18,601 nt of DNA from Patescibacteria group bacterium (GCA_018813375.1 JAHJBU010000080.1:1-18601), one strand, 5' to 3'; positions 6,077 through 13,066 are shown, numbered from the stretch's first letter. Numbers and translations are program-made. Notes: a model not told the origin generated them from the letters alone.

Positions 6077-7705
6077 ATGTTTGATTACCCTCTAGATGAT
6101 AGACAATTACAAAATCTACTTGACGGTGGTACTGAGTCTGAAAATCTAGAGTTTAAGATTGCTCAAAATTCTTTTAACAAATCTAATCTTTACGATTATG
6201 TGGCTGCTATTGCTAATGAGGGCGGTGGGAAATTAATTTTTGGTGTAAAAAATGATAGGAAAATTGTTGGATCTAAAGTTTATCAGGGTACTGAAAATAA
6301 ACTTCCTCACGAGATTTTACAAAACACAAACTTAAAAGTTTTTGTTCAACCTCTTTACATAAACAAAAAAAGAGTCGTGATTTTTTTTATTCCACCAAGA
6401 CCAATTGGAATGCCTGTTGCATCGAGTGGTAAGTACAGATATCCAATGAGAGCAGGAGAATCATTGGTGGAAATGGATACAGGAACACTACAACAAATAT
6501 TTAGTGAGACAGAGCCTGATTTCTCTTCTGAAGTAATTTCATCCTTAAGCGTTTCTGATTTAAATAAAGAAGCATTGAGTAAATACAGGTTGTTGTGGTC
6601 ACAGAAGGCAAATAGAAAAGAGTACTTAAATTTTGATTTTACAAAAATGTTAAGATCGTTAAATTTGATAACGGAAAAGGGTGTTACACATACAGCATTA
6701 ATCCTTTTTGGAAAAAAAGAAGTATTGAACAATTTTTTACCTGATACTGAAATAGTTTTTGAATGGAGACAGGATTTAAATAAGACAAATTACGACTATC
6801 GACGGTTGTGGAGAGATCCATTTATTCTAATTTATGATCAAATTTGGGATGTTTTAGATGCAAGGAATACTAAATACAGTTTTCAGGAAGGACTTATACA
6901 GAGAAATTTGAAAGCTTTTGATGAAAAACCTTTTCGTGAGGCATTGCTCAATGCTGTTTGTCACAGAGACTATAAGATGAGAGGACATTCAATTTTTATT
7001 AAAGCTTCAACTGATTCTTATCAAATTGAAAGTCCTGGTGGTCTTGTGTCTGGAATTACCTTAAAAAATATTTTGCTTCGAACAGCATGGAGAAATCGTC
7101 GACTTGCTGAATCACTTGAAAAGGCGGGACTAGTTGAAAGATCGGGGCAGGGTTTAGATGATATATTTGAAATATCTATTAGAAATGGAAAGGGAAGTCC
7201 GCAGCTAGAGGAAGTTTACTCTTCTTCTTTTAAAATCACTATTCCTGCGAAAATCAAAGATGAACAGTTTATTAAATTTCTTGAATCAATTTCATCCGAA
7301 GTCGACCTATCTTTCGAAGAGATTTTAGAGCTTGAAAGAATCAGAGAAGAAGCAAAAGTTAAGGATGTTAGATTCAGAGATAAATTACTTTCACTCGGGT
7401 TAGTTGAGATGGTTGGAAGAGGGAGGTCAACTAGATATATTCTTTCTCATAAATACTACAAGGGCTCAAATCAGGCGGGTATTTATACCAGATTGTCAGG
7501 TATTTCAAGAGAAAAGTATAAGGAACTCATACTTAAGCATATTCGTGAGAATGGGAAAGGGAAATTACGAGATTTTAAGGTTGCTTTTTCTGAGCTGACT
7601 CCAATGGATATTAGTAATCTACTTAGAGAACTTAAACAAGGTGAGTTGATTATCTTTGATGGAGATATGAAGTCAGGATCATGGGTAATGAGAAAAACTA
7701 CATGA
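6077..7705 (+). CDS. Schlafen AlbA_2 domain protein with RecG-C-type ATP-binding domain
   Basis: This 542-residue protein belongs to the COG2865-type group. The N-terminal AlbA_2/Schlafen nucleic-acid-binding domain spans about residues 18-140 (ESENLEFK start, ANEGGGKLIFGVKND core, PMRAGESLVEM end). The middle and C-terminal part is a GHKL-fold HATPase_c_4 domain: N-box REALLNAVCHRDY (287-299), SPGGL (319-323) and SGQGLDDI (356-363). The last 150 residues look like one or two winged-helix segments. Related proteins are usually called transcriptional regulators, and many sit in defence or mobile regions. Imperfect direct repeats flank the gene and it ends with TGA inside an AAACTACAT repeat. 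Target and function here are unknown; an anti-phage or regulatory role is an inference. Confidence 0.85.
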   Translation: MFDYPLDDRQLQNLLDGGTESENLEFKIAQNSFNKSNLYDYVAAIANEGGGKLIFGVKNDRKIVGSKVYQGTENKLPHEILQNTNLKVFVQPLYINKKRVVIFFIPPRPIGMPVASSGKYRYPMRAGESLVEMDTGTLQQIFSETEPDFSSEVISSLSVSDLNKEALSKYRLLWSQKANRKEYLNFDFTKMLRSLNLITEKGVTHTALILFGKKEVLNNFLPDTEIVFEWRQDLNKTNYDYRRLWRDPFILIYDQIWDVLDARNTKYSFQEGLIQRNLKAFDEKPFREALLNAVCHRDYKMRGHSIFIKASTDSYQIESPGGLVSGITLKNILLRTAWRNRRLAESLEKAGLVERSGQGLDDIFEISIRNGKGSPQLEEVYSSSFKITIPAKIKDEQFIKFLESISSEVDLSFEEILELERIREEAKVKDVRFRDKLLSLGLVEMVGRGRSTRYILSHKYYKGSNQAGIYTRLSGISREKYKELILKHIRENGKGKLRDFKVAFSELTPMDISNLLRELKQGELIIFDGDMKSGSWVMRKTT

Positions 7706-7755
7706 ATAATTGAAAACTACATAGAAACTACATAGAAACTACACGAAACTATAAA
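7695..7755 (+). repeat. Short degenerate tandem repeat of AAACTACATAG
   Basis: AAACTACAT occurs at 7695-7703, where it includes the stop codon of the Schlafen-like gene. It recurs as AAACTACATAG at 7714-7724 and 7725-7735, then degenerates (AAACTACACG at 7736, AAACTATAA at 7746). The 11-base period looks like slippage expansion of the gene's own 3' end. Confidence 0.75.
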
Positions 7756-7859
7756 ACTTACAGATTGAAAAAATATCAATAACAAGAAGCAATTACATAG
7801 AAGAACCAAGAAAAAGATGTTAATAGAAAAACTACTGGTTCATTAATTTATCTTACATA

Positions 7860-7921
7860 GACGCAAAACCATTGCTGACCTCAATATAATAGGTTTTAAC
7901 TTCCTCCCACAGTCTCAACAA
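7860..7921 (+). repeat. Imperfect direct repeat, right copy
   Basis: This is the same orientation and length as 5849-5910, with about three quarters of positions identical. The intervening 1.95 kb contains only the Schlafen-like gene and its 3' repeats. A terminator follows immediately. Confidence 0.8.
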
Positions 7922-7925
7922 TAAA

Positions 7926-7953
7926 GAAAATACCTATTTATAGGTATTTTTTA
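7926..7953 (+). terminator. AT-rich intrinsic terminator
   Basis: AAAATACCTA pairs perfectly with TAGGTATTTT around a four-base loop and the right arm runs into six Ts. It would end transcription from the Schlafen-like gene just before the next promoter. Confidence 0.7.
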
Positions 7954-7958
7954 ATGTA

Positions 7959-7967
7959 TGATACAAT
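7959..7967 (+). promoter_or_regulatory. Extended -10 promoter of the membrane protein gene
   Basis: TGATACAAT, an extended -10 element, lies seven bases before the ATG at 7975. This favours 7975 over the in-frame ATG at 7954, which sits upstream of the promoter box itself. Confidence 0.55.
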
Positions 7968-7974
7968 CAAATCT

Positions 7975-8430
7975 ATGAAAAATATGAATGTAATAATTAG
8001 TGTTTTGTGGTTTGTGTTTGCTTTTGCAGTCACAGGGATTATTTCTATAATTTTCATGCAGAATCATTGGTTGCTGATTTTTATTTTCTCAGCAATTTCA
8101 TTGGGGTTAATCGTTTTCTTTAGAAAAGAAATATTAAAACTAGTTAAAGATACAAAGTGGCACGAGGTTGTAGCTTTAATTGGTATCTCATTATTTGTAC
8201 ATGGTGTTACATCTTATTTTATTCTCAAATATTTAGAGCAACCCACATGGCCATTTGATAGGAATGGGATATCATTTCTACTCATGAACGGATTCTATGT
8301 TTGGGCAAAGCCAATAGATGTAATGATGCAGCAATTATTGATTGTATTATTGGTTCTTCGGTTGAATAGTTTGAAAATGAATATTAATCAAATTACCAAA
8401 TTATTTGTGGGTTTATTTATAACTTTATGA
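7975..8430 (+). CDS. Polytopic membrane protein, possibly frameshifted at its end
   Basis: This 151-residue very hydrophobic protein has about four membrane spans: roughly residues 6-26, 32-50, 62-82 and 111-129. Its only polar features are short basic loops and the KPIDVMMQQ segment before the last span. I start it at 7975 because the -10 box lies between this ATG and the upstream in-frame one. It stops with TGA at 8428-8430 in the middle of a hydrophobic segment (LFVGLFITL). A -1 shift into the frame of the ATG at 8427 would add a plausible hydrophobic end (IHLAVYNIGALLAWMVY) up to 8483. The layout faintly recalls CPBP intramembrane proteases without their glutamates, which I do not rely on. 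Confidence 0.6.
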   Translation: MKNMNVIISVLWFVFAFAVTGIISIIFMQNHWLLIFIFSAISLGLIVFFRKEILKLVKDTKWHEVVALIGISLFVHGVTSYFILKYLEQPTWPFDRNGISFLLMNGFYVWAKPIDVMMQQLLIVLLVLRLNSLKMNINQITKLFVGLFITL

Positions 8431-8483
8431 TTCATTTGGCTGTATACAATATTGGAGCATTGCTTGCGTGGATGGTTTATTAG
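8427..8483 (+). other. Hydrophobic 18-codon frame overlapping the membrane protein stop
   Basis: ATG at 8427 overlaps the TGA of the upstream gene as ATGA and opens an 18-codon hydrophobic frame ending in TAG at 8481-8483. It is either the displaced C-terminus of a frameshifted membrane protein or a translationally coupled mini-peptide. The kinase gene starts three bases after its stop. Confidence 0.4.
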
Positions 8484-8485
8484 TT

Positions 8486-8965
8486 ATGATCTTATTAATT
8501 ACGGGTTCTCCAGCTTCTGGTAAAACTACAATCGCTAATATTCTTTCCAATAAACACAAGTTTCAACAAATAGATGGCGATGAAGTGATTAAAGATTTGG
8601 GTTTAAAAAGTAAAGCTTGGAACACTATTCACCATGAGCTAATTAGTAGAGCCTTATCGCAGCATGCTGTTGACAATGTGGTTGTATCTCATGTTGTGCC
8701 ATTAGAAAAAATGAATTTATATCAAACTGAATTATTAAAAAGTAAGATTGAACTTAAAGTAATTGTGTTACAGCCGACAAAAGAAGCCTTGCTAGAAAGA
8801 AATCAAGTCAGAACCTGTCATCCAAAACCAACACCTATTGAAGTAATAGATTATTTTTATGAAAAATTTCAAGCGTATCAAAACACTAGTTCTGACTGTT
8901 TAATAATTGATACCTCCAATCAGGCACAGGAGGAAACAATTAAAGAGATTTTGTTCTGGTTATGA
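8486..8965 (+). CDS. P-loop kinase (AAA_33 / zeta-toxin-like fold)
   Basis: This 159-residue small-molecule or nucleic-acid kinase-like protein has Walker A GSPASGKTT at residues 7-15, directly after a hydrophobic strand (MILLIT). An IDGDEV motif (about residues 31-36) follows in the position that binds the phosphoryl acceptor. An LLERN..R lid-like segment is at about residues 107-113, and the protein ends in a helical C-terminus. The family includes shikimate, adenylylsulfate and polynucleotide kinases and phosphotransferases; the substrate cannot be told from the sequence. I prefer the ATG at 8486 to one at 8468 because it gives the compact family start and follows the upstream frame's stop by two bases. 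It ends with TGA. Confidence 0.75.
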   Translation: MILLITGSPASGKTTIANILSNKHKFQQIDGDEVIKDLGLKSKAWNTIHHELISRALSQHAVDNVVVSHVVPLEKMNLYQTELLKSKIELKVIVLQPTKEALLERNQVRTCHPKPTPIEVIDYFYEKFQAYQNTSSDCLIIDTSNQAQEETIKEILFWL

Positions 8966-8977
8966 ATAAAGCTTTTT

Positions 8978-9019
8978 TACCCGTAGAGTGCTTATTGACT
9001 AAAAAGCACTCTACGGGTA
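8978..9019. promoter_or_regulatory. 16-bp perfect inverted repeat overlapping the GHKL/STAS promoter
   Basis: The left arm (8978-8993) and right arm (9004-9019) are perfect complements, centred on a 10-base loop; the core of the arms is GTAGAGTGCTT and AAGCACTCTAC. The right arm fills the -35/-10 spacer of the next gene's promoter, and the loop contains its -35. No T-run follows on either strand, so an operator or RNA structure fits better than a terminator. Confidence 0.85.
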
Positions 9020-9023
9020 TTAT
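8995..9023 (+). promoter_or_regulatory. Promoter of the GHKL ATPase / DUF4325 operon
   Basis: TTGACT (8995-9000, 5 of 6), an exact 17-base spacer and TATTAT (9018-9023, 5 of 6). The ATG at 9030 is six bases after the -10 box, so the transcript should start at or next to the start codon. The inverted repeat 8978-9019 covers this promoter. Confidence 0.75.
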
Positions 9024-9029
9024 CGTCTC

Positions 9030-9998
9030 ATGAAGATATTTCTATCAAATCAAGGCAATCTGCGTAATTTCAAAGGTTTTGTAAGATCACTTGATTTATC
9101 AAATACTAGAAAATTAGAAATATCAACACACGATAAATGGGTGACTGTTCATCCTGCCAACTTAGTCATCACAGCTGCATTAGCAATCCAAACAGGTAAG
9201 GAAAACACAGAGATTGTCGGCGAAGTTCCCGAGACAGGACGCTACCTAGATAGAATGGGGCTTTATGATTTGATTAACACTCCCTCACCATTTATTTATC
9301 ATAAAAAAGAAGAAGTTGGTCGATTTGTACCAATAAAAATTATTAAAACTTCTGATGATCAATCTCGTTTTATTATCGACATGATACCGCTTTTGCATCT
9401 GTCAGAGAAAAATGCCATTGTAGTCAAATATATTATTGGTGAGTTGGTAAGAAACGTACTTGAACATTCGTTTGCCAATGATGGGGCAATTGTGGCTGCT
9501 CAGTATTATAAAAAAACTAATCGTGTCAGCATTGGTATTTGTGATACAGGCATTGGTATTTGGAAAAGTATGAATACTTATTGGCATCCCAAAACTGATA
9601 TCGATGCAATTAAGCTAGCATTAACGCCGGGTATAACTGGAACAACGCTTAAAGAGGGTGGCACCGCTGAAAATGCTGGAGCCGGATTATTCTTTATTAA
9701 ATCTATTGCCAAGATTACGCGTAATTACTTTGTCATATATAGTGGTAGCGCCGAATATACTTTGCTAAAATATAAAAAACGCATTAAGGGAATGCCGAGA
9801 TTATACGCAGACCCAGCGAGGGATCCTCACAGCGCAACTAATACCGCACCAAGTTTTCAAGGAACAGTCGTAGCGGTGGATATTTCACTCGATGAAACAT
9901 CAGAATTTAATGATTTGTTATCTAGCATTGGTGATGTATATGATAAAGCTATTCGAGAACGCAAACGAAACAAATATAAGAAACCGAAATTTATATGA
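9030..9998 (+). CDS. GHKL-type ATP-binding protein with STAS-like N-terminal region
   Basis: In this 322-residue protein, residues 1-110 resemble a STAS-like or anti-sigma-partner domain (LDLSN..., HPANLVITAALA, RYLDRMGLYDLI). Residues 130-250 form a histidine-kinase-like ATPase (Bergerat) domain: N-box IIGELVRNVLEHSF (135-148, with E138 and N142), G1 box CDTGIGI (171-177) and G2 box NAGAGL (215-220). The C-terminal tail is strongly basic. There is no dimerisation-phosphoacceptor domain, so it is more like an anti-sigma serine kinase than a sensor kinase. Its stop overlaps the start of the DUF4325 STAS-like gene by four bases (ATGA), a pairing I recall as recurrent in bacteria. It is leaderless under a palindrome-covered promoter. 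Confidence 0.85.
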   Translation: MKIFLSNQGNLRNFKGFVRSLDLSNTRKLEISTHDKWVTVHPANLVITAALAIQTGKENTEIVGEVPETGRYLDRMGLYDLINTPSPFIYHKKEEVGRFVPIKIIKTSDDQSRFIIDMIPLLHLSEKNAIVVKYIIGELVRNVLEHSFANDGAIVAAQYYKKTNRVSIGICDTGIGIWKSMNTYWHPKTDIDAIKLALTPGITGTTLKEGGTAENAGAGLFFIKSIAKITRNYFVIYSGSAEYTLLKYKKRIKGMPRLYADPARDPHSATNTAPSFQGTVVAVDISLDETSEFNDLLSSIGDVYDKAIRERKRNKYKKPKFI

Positions 9999-10306
9999 AT
10001 AAAAATATTAAAATGCGAAAAATAGCTGGCGATTTTGCCGAGAATAAAGATATCGCCAAAAAATTGAGAATTGAAGAAATTATACCATCTCTATTAAAAG
10101 GTGACGAAGTTATTTTAGATTTTGCTGGCATTAGTGGGGCCACGCAGTCGTTTATTCATGCATTAATTAGTGATCCTATCCGTGAACTAAGAGGTGTTGC
10201 ATTTGATCATTTAATTTATAAAAATGCAAACGATGACATCCGTGAAATTGTTTCAATTGTTTATCGTTATATGCAAGAAAGCTTGGATAGGAATGATGAG
10301 AATTAA
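9995..10306 (+). CDS. STAS-like protein, DUF4325 family
   Basis: This 103-residue protein matches the DUF4325 STAS-like fold. A strand ending in VILDFAGISGATQSF (about residues 39-53) holds the loop where STAS anti-anti-sigma proteins carry their phosphorylatable serine or threonine. A helix with HALISDPIRELRG follows, then a C-terminal helix. The start codon overlaps the stop of the GHKL ATPase gene, so the two are translationally coupled and should act as a switch: the ATPase may phosphorylate or sequester this partner. The usual third member, a sigma factor, is not in the window. Biological output is unknown. Confidence 0.8.
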   Translation: MNKNIKMRKIAGDFAENKDIAKKLRIEEIIPSLLKGDEVILDFAGISGATQSFIHALISDPIRELRGVAFDHLIYKNANDDIREIVSIVYRYMQESLDRNDEN

Positions 10307-10346
10307 ATCATCATGATTAAGGGCAGAGTGGTTTAATAATTAGCTT

Positions 10347-10352
10347 TATAAT
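10347..10352 (+). promoter_or_regulatory. -10 box of the ZIP transporter gene
   Basis: A perfect TATAAT lies nine bases before the ATG at 10362, again implying a leaderless mRNA. No good -35 box is visible. Confidence 0.5.
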
Positions 10353-10361
10353 ACTTTAAGT

Positions 10362-11105
10362 ATGATATTTTTCTACGCCATAGTTTCCACTGTTTTTATC
10401 AGCCTACTTTCTTTAGTTGGAGTTTTTACTCTGAGTTTAAAGCCAGAGTTTTTAAATAAATTTATCATGTCTTTAGTGTCTTTGTCTGCTGGCACCATGA
10501 TGGGAGCAGTATTTTTACATTTATTGCCCGAATCACATCATTATCTTGATGAAACTCAAATTTATCACGTTATTTTATTATCATTTTTATTTTTCTTTTT
10601 AGTTGAAAAACTTCTGCATTGGCAGCATTGCCATAAGCATAATTGTGAGATTCACAGTTTTGGTTATATGAATCTGATTGGCGATGGGCTACACAATTTT
10701 ATTGATGGAATGGTGATTGCAGGCGCTTATACCACTGATATCCGGATGGGATTAATTACTACTCTAGCAGTTATTGCTCATGAATTACCTCAAGAAATTG
10801 GTGATTTTGGAGTTTTACTGCATGCTGGCTTTTCTAAAAGAAAAGCGCTGTTATTTAATCTTTTTTCAGCAGTAACAGCGATCATTGGAGCCTTAGTGGG
10901 GCTAGTTTTACTTGAAAAATCCAGCCAACTTCAAAACTATCTTTTACCCATTGCTGCAGGAGGATTTTTATATATTGCTGCCTCAGATTTATTGCCAGAG
11001 ATGAGAAAAGAACCAGTCGGAAAAAAACTTCTATCCTCAATTTTTATGTTTGTCCTGGGGATTTTTCTGATGTTGGCTTTTACCTGGTTGCCTCTTGATC
11101 ACTAA
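10362..11105 (+). CDS. ZIP family divalent metal transporter
   Basis: This 247-residue integral membrane protein of the ZIP family moves Zn2+ or similar metal ions. About eight hydrophobic spans are visible. The signature residues are present: HLLPES (53-58) in span 2, HNFIDG (111-116) in span 4 and HELPQEIGDF (140-149) in span 5, which together form the binuclear metal site. A histidine- and cysteine-rich loop (HWQHCHKHNCEIH, 86-98) between spans 3 and 4 is a typical ZIP metal-sensing or binding loop. The ATG at 10362 is used because TATAAT lies nine bases upstream. The gene converges on the DivIC-like gene and overlaps it by four bases. Direction and ion specificity cannot be read from sequence. 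Confidence 0.93.
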   Translation: MIFFYAIVSTVFISLLSLVGVFTLSLKPEFLNKFIMSLVSLSAGTMMGAVFLHLLPESHHYLDETQIYHVILLSFLFFFLVEKLLHWQHCHKHNCEIHSFGYMNLIGDGLHNFIDGMVIAGAYTTDIRMGLITTLAVIAHELPQEIGDFGVLLHAGFSKRKALLFNLFSAVTAIIGALVGLVLLEKSSQLQNYLLPIAAGGFLYIAASDLLPEMRKEPVGKKLLSSIFMFVLGIFLMLAFTWLPLDH

Positions 11106-11467
11106 AACAATAATTTTTGCCACTCCTCCCAAGGAGTAATTAACTTTTCCTTTGAAGGTACTTTGTTTGTTTGCAATAATTCATCTGGGATCTGTACCAC
11201 ATACTCGCCTGGTTTTTTCATCAAGAGTTCATCTCGGATGATTTTTTCTTGAAAAAACGGCTGTTGAGATTCTTCAATAGATTCTTCAAGTAGAGAAACT
11301 TCTTGTTCCATTTCTATGATTTCATCTTCTAAATTTTGGAGATTTTGTGCGGAGTAGCGGGTTTTTTGAGCACTTTTATATAATGAAATTGAAAAAATAG
11401 TGCTAATGATAGTTAGGGCTGTTAGAAACATTGGGTTAAAGATGAGTTTAGTTATGTGTTTAGCCAT
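11102..11467 (-). CDS. Septum formation initiator family protein (DivIC/FtsL-like)
   Basis: This 121-residue bitopic membrane protein has the DivIC/FtsB architecture: a short cytoplasmic N-terminus, one membrane span (about residues 12-30) and a periplasm-side coiled coil (about 38-70, ENLEDEIIEMEQEVSLLEES type). It ends with the conserved short motif region (FFQEKIIRDELLMKKPGEYVVQIP). Such proteins bridge FtsL and FtsQ/DivIB in the divisome. A minus-strand TATAAT (plus-strand 11493-11498) lies 25 bases upstream of the ATG. No clear Shine-Dalgarno sequence is seen. It sits divergently to the recombinase gene. Confidence 0.85.
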   Translation of the reverse strand: MAKHITKLIFNPMFLTALTIISTIFSISLYKSAQKTRYSAQNLQNLEDEIIEMEQEVSLLEESIEESQQPFFQEKIIRDELLMKKPGEYVVQIPDELLQTNKVPSKEKLITPWEEWQKLLF

Positions 11468-11516
11468 GTTGTAATTTAGCCTCGGTAATGATATTATAAG
11501 ACATTAGAAATTAGTT

Positions 11517-11545
11517 TTGATATAGTGTGATTACTTTTAGATATT
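11517..11545 (+). promoter_or_regulatory. Possible promoter of the tyrosine recombinase gene
   Basis: TTGATA (11517-11522, 5 of 6), a 17-base spacer and GATATT (11540-11545, 4 of 6). It would give a leader of about 50 bases. A second weak -10 (CATAAT, 11563-11568) is closer to the gene. Confidence 0.35.
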
Positions 11546-11603
11546 ACTTATTAAAATCGTAACATAATTTAAACTAATTCTGCGAAAGGATTAACTTAAG
11601 AAT

Positions 11604-12470
11604 ATGCCAATATTACTAGCTGATGCGCATACTGCGTACAAAGATCATCTGCTAAAAGAAGGAAAAGCTGAAGCTACTGTGACGGCTTATACTAAGGATG
11701 TAGAACAGTTAATCGAGTTTGTCGGTAAACAGGGTAAGACACAAGTTGATGAAGTTTCTACCAATGACATTAGTGATTTTAAGGATATTTTGAAGAAACG
11801 TCGTTATACTAGTAAATCTATTTCTCGAAAAATTAACTCTATTAAGTCGTTTTTTCGCTTTTTGCAAAGAGAAAACTTGGTAGATTCTAATCCTGCTACT
11901 GATGTCCAACATCCCAAGTACGAGACCACTCCACCTCGTGTTTTATCTAGGATTGAGTATCGAGCTTTACGAGATTCTTGTCGAGGAGATGGGCGAATGT
12001 ATGCCATTGTTGAAATTTTACTTCAGACTGGAATGAGGATTAGTGAATTGGCAAATCTTAAGCTCGAAGATGTTGATTTAGAGAGGAATATTCTTGATAT
12101 CCAGGCTCAAAAAACTCGAGGTGCTCGCAAGTTGCCTTTAAATGTAGCTGCCAAAGAAGCTCTATTAAACTATCTTGAAATTCGTCCTAGAGCTCGAGAA
12201 AAGACTGTCTTTTTAACTAAAACTTGTCGTCCCTTTTTAGTGCGTAATATTAGAACTGCGATTGATCGTTATTTCCGTTTGGCTGGAATTAAAAACGCTA
12301 AAGTGAATGATCTCAGACATACTTTCATTACAGAACAACTTAAAGCTGGCACGCCGTTAGTTTATGTGTCTCAATTAGTTGGTCATAAACGCATCACTAC
12401 TACTGAAAAATATCTTAAGTTGATCGATGAAACTGGGGTGAATCCTAATATTAAGATTGAAGAGTTGTAA
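11604..12470 (+). CDS. xerD-like: Tyrosine recombinase, XerC/XerD-like
   Basis: In this 288-residue site-specific recombinase, the N-terminal SAM-like core-binding domain spans about residues 5-90, ending in NSIKSFFRFLQRENLV. The catalytic domain spans about 110-275. Active-site residues are R145 (TGMRISELANL), a lysine in QKTRGARKLPL (170-176), R238 in NDLRHTF, H261 (VGHKRI) and the nucleophile Y270 (EKYLKL). The usual first histidine of HxLRHT is N235 here. The length and lack of extra domains fit Xer-type chromosome dimer resolution rather than a phage integrase. The ATG at 11604 is the first in frame after a stop; the nearest AAAGGA is 13 bases away, so the ribosome binding site is poor. 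Confidence 0.88.
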   Translation: MPILLADAHTAYKDHLLKEGKAEATVTAYTKDVEQLIEFVGKQGKTQVDEVSTNDISDFKDILKKRRYTSKSISRKINSIKSFFRFLQRENLVDSNPATDVQHPKYETTPPRVLSRIEYRALRDSCRGDGRMYAIVEILLQTGMRISELANLKLEDVDLERNILDIQAQKTRGARKLPLNVAAKEALLNYLEIRPRAREKTVFLTKTCRPFLVRNIRTAIDRYFRLAGIKNAKVNDLRHTFITEQLKAGTPLVYVSQLVGHKRITTTEKYLKLIDETGVNPNIKIEEL

Positions 12471-12563
12471 ATTTGACAAAATAGACCACCGCCAATTACG
12501 TTTTCTTTTTTTAGTCACCATTTTCCTACACTTGCGGTAATCATCGTTTGCTACTGTGGCGAG

Positions 12564-12995
12564 ATGAAGTCTAAAATTGTTCCTTATTTAGTTAAAGCCA
12601 AGCCACTTTATTTAGTTAAAGCCAAGCCACTTTTTGGTACCAGTTATCGAGAAGTTTATAAAAATGCGATGGTAGTTTATCGGGAAATAGAGCGTAGGAC
12701 TAAGCGCAAGTCATATATTCGCTCAGCTTATTTTAATAAACAAAAAGTGTTTTTTGATTATTTTTGGCAACATTTGTTTCAAAAGAATTTAAAAGATAGG
12801 ACTAGGAGATTAAAATTTTTTATAGCTACGATTGAGCTTATTGAGAAAAGTGAAAATAAACCTAGCCAAAGAATAGTAAATAAGATTGAGATTTATAGGT
12901 TTTATGGACGAATAAAAAATAGCAGTAAGTTTGTTGCTCAAATTAAAAAAGATGGACGAGGTTTACATTTAATGTCTTGTTTTCCTTGGGAATAA
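12564..12995 (+). CDS. Conserved-looking small basic protein of unknown function
   Basis: I cannot name a family for this 143-residue basic protein with certainty. The central block (YFNKQKVFFDYFWQHLFQKN, then DRTRRLKFF) and the end (FVAQIKKDGRGLHLMSCFPWE) resemble small proteins I recall as common hypothetical genes in Patescibacteria and mobile regions; their strand-rich ending recalls toxin-like RNases, which is only a guess. The N-terminus contains a perfect in-frame 24-base tandem duplication (12584-12631) that repeats YLVKAKPL. No Shine-Dalgarno sequence precedes the ATG; a weak extended -10 (TGCTACTGT, 12549-12557) would make it leaderless. A hairpin follows its stop by two bases. Confidence 0.6.
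   Translation: MKSKIVPYLVKAKPLYLVKAKPLFGTSYREVYKNAMVVYREIERRTKRKSYIRSAYFNKQKVFFDYFWQHLFQKNLKDRTRRLKFFIATIELIEKSENKPSQRIVNKIEIYRFYGRIKNSSKFVAQIKKDGRGLHLMSCFPWE
12584..12631 (+). repeat. Perfect 24-bp tandem duplication inside a CDS
   Basis: Two identical 24-base units, 12584-12607 and 12608-12631, each carry TTAGTTAAAGCCAAGCCACT. The length is a multiple of three, so the reading frame is kept and eight residues are repeated. Confidence 0.95.
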
Positions 12996-12997
12996 AA

Positions 12998-13042
12998 AAA
13001 CTCTCCGCCAGGTTGAAGTATATAAACTTCGGCCGAGAGTTT
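12998..13042. terminator. Long interrupted hairpin between the unknown gene and the trp leader
   Basis: AAACTCTC (12998-13005) pairs with GAGAGTTT (13035-13042), GCC (13007-13009) with GGC (13031-13033), and GAAGT (13015-13019) with ACTTC (13026-13030) around an ATATAA loop. On the plus strand the following T-run is short; on the minus strand seven Ts follow. It probably terminates the upstream gene and insulates the trp promoter. Confidence 0.6.
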
Positions 13043-13066
13043 AATTAAAAGTTATTATATCTTGAT

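Noticed and set aside
6355..6732. 125-residue open frame antisense to the Schlafen-like gene
   Set aside because: Overlaps a confident gene and lacks recognisable domains or start signals.
7706..7859. Additional gene between the Schlafen-like gene and the membrane protein
   Set aside because: No credible open frame; the DNA is short degenerate repeats and AT-rich filler before the direct repeat and terminator.
8978..9019. Intrinsic terminator of the kinase gene
   Set aside because: The stem is perfect but no T-run follows on the plus strand, and the right arm fits exactly between a good -35 and -10; an operator-like role is better supported.
5587..10306. Reassignment of TGA to glycine or tryptophan, as in some CPR lineages
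   Set aside because: TGA ends several genes here at sensible positions, and core genes contain ordinary Gly and Trp codons with no in-frame TGA.
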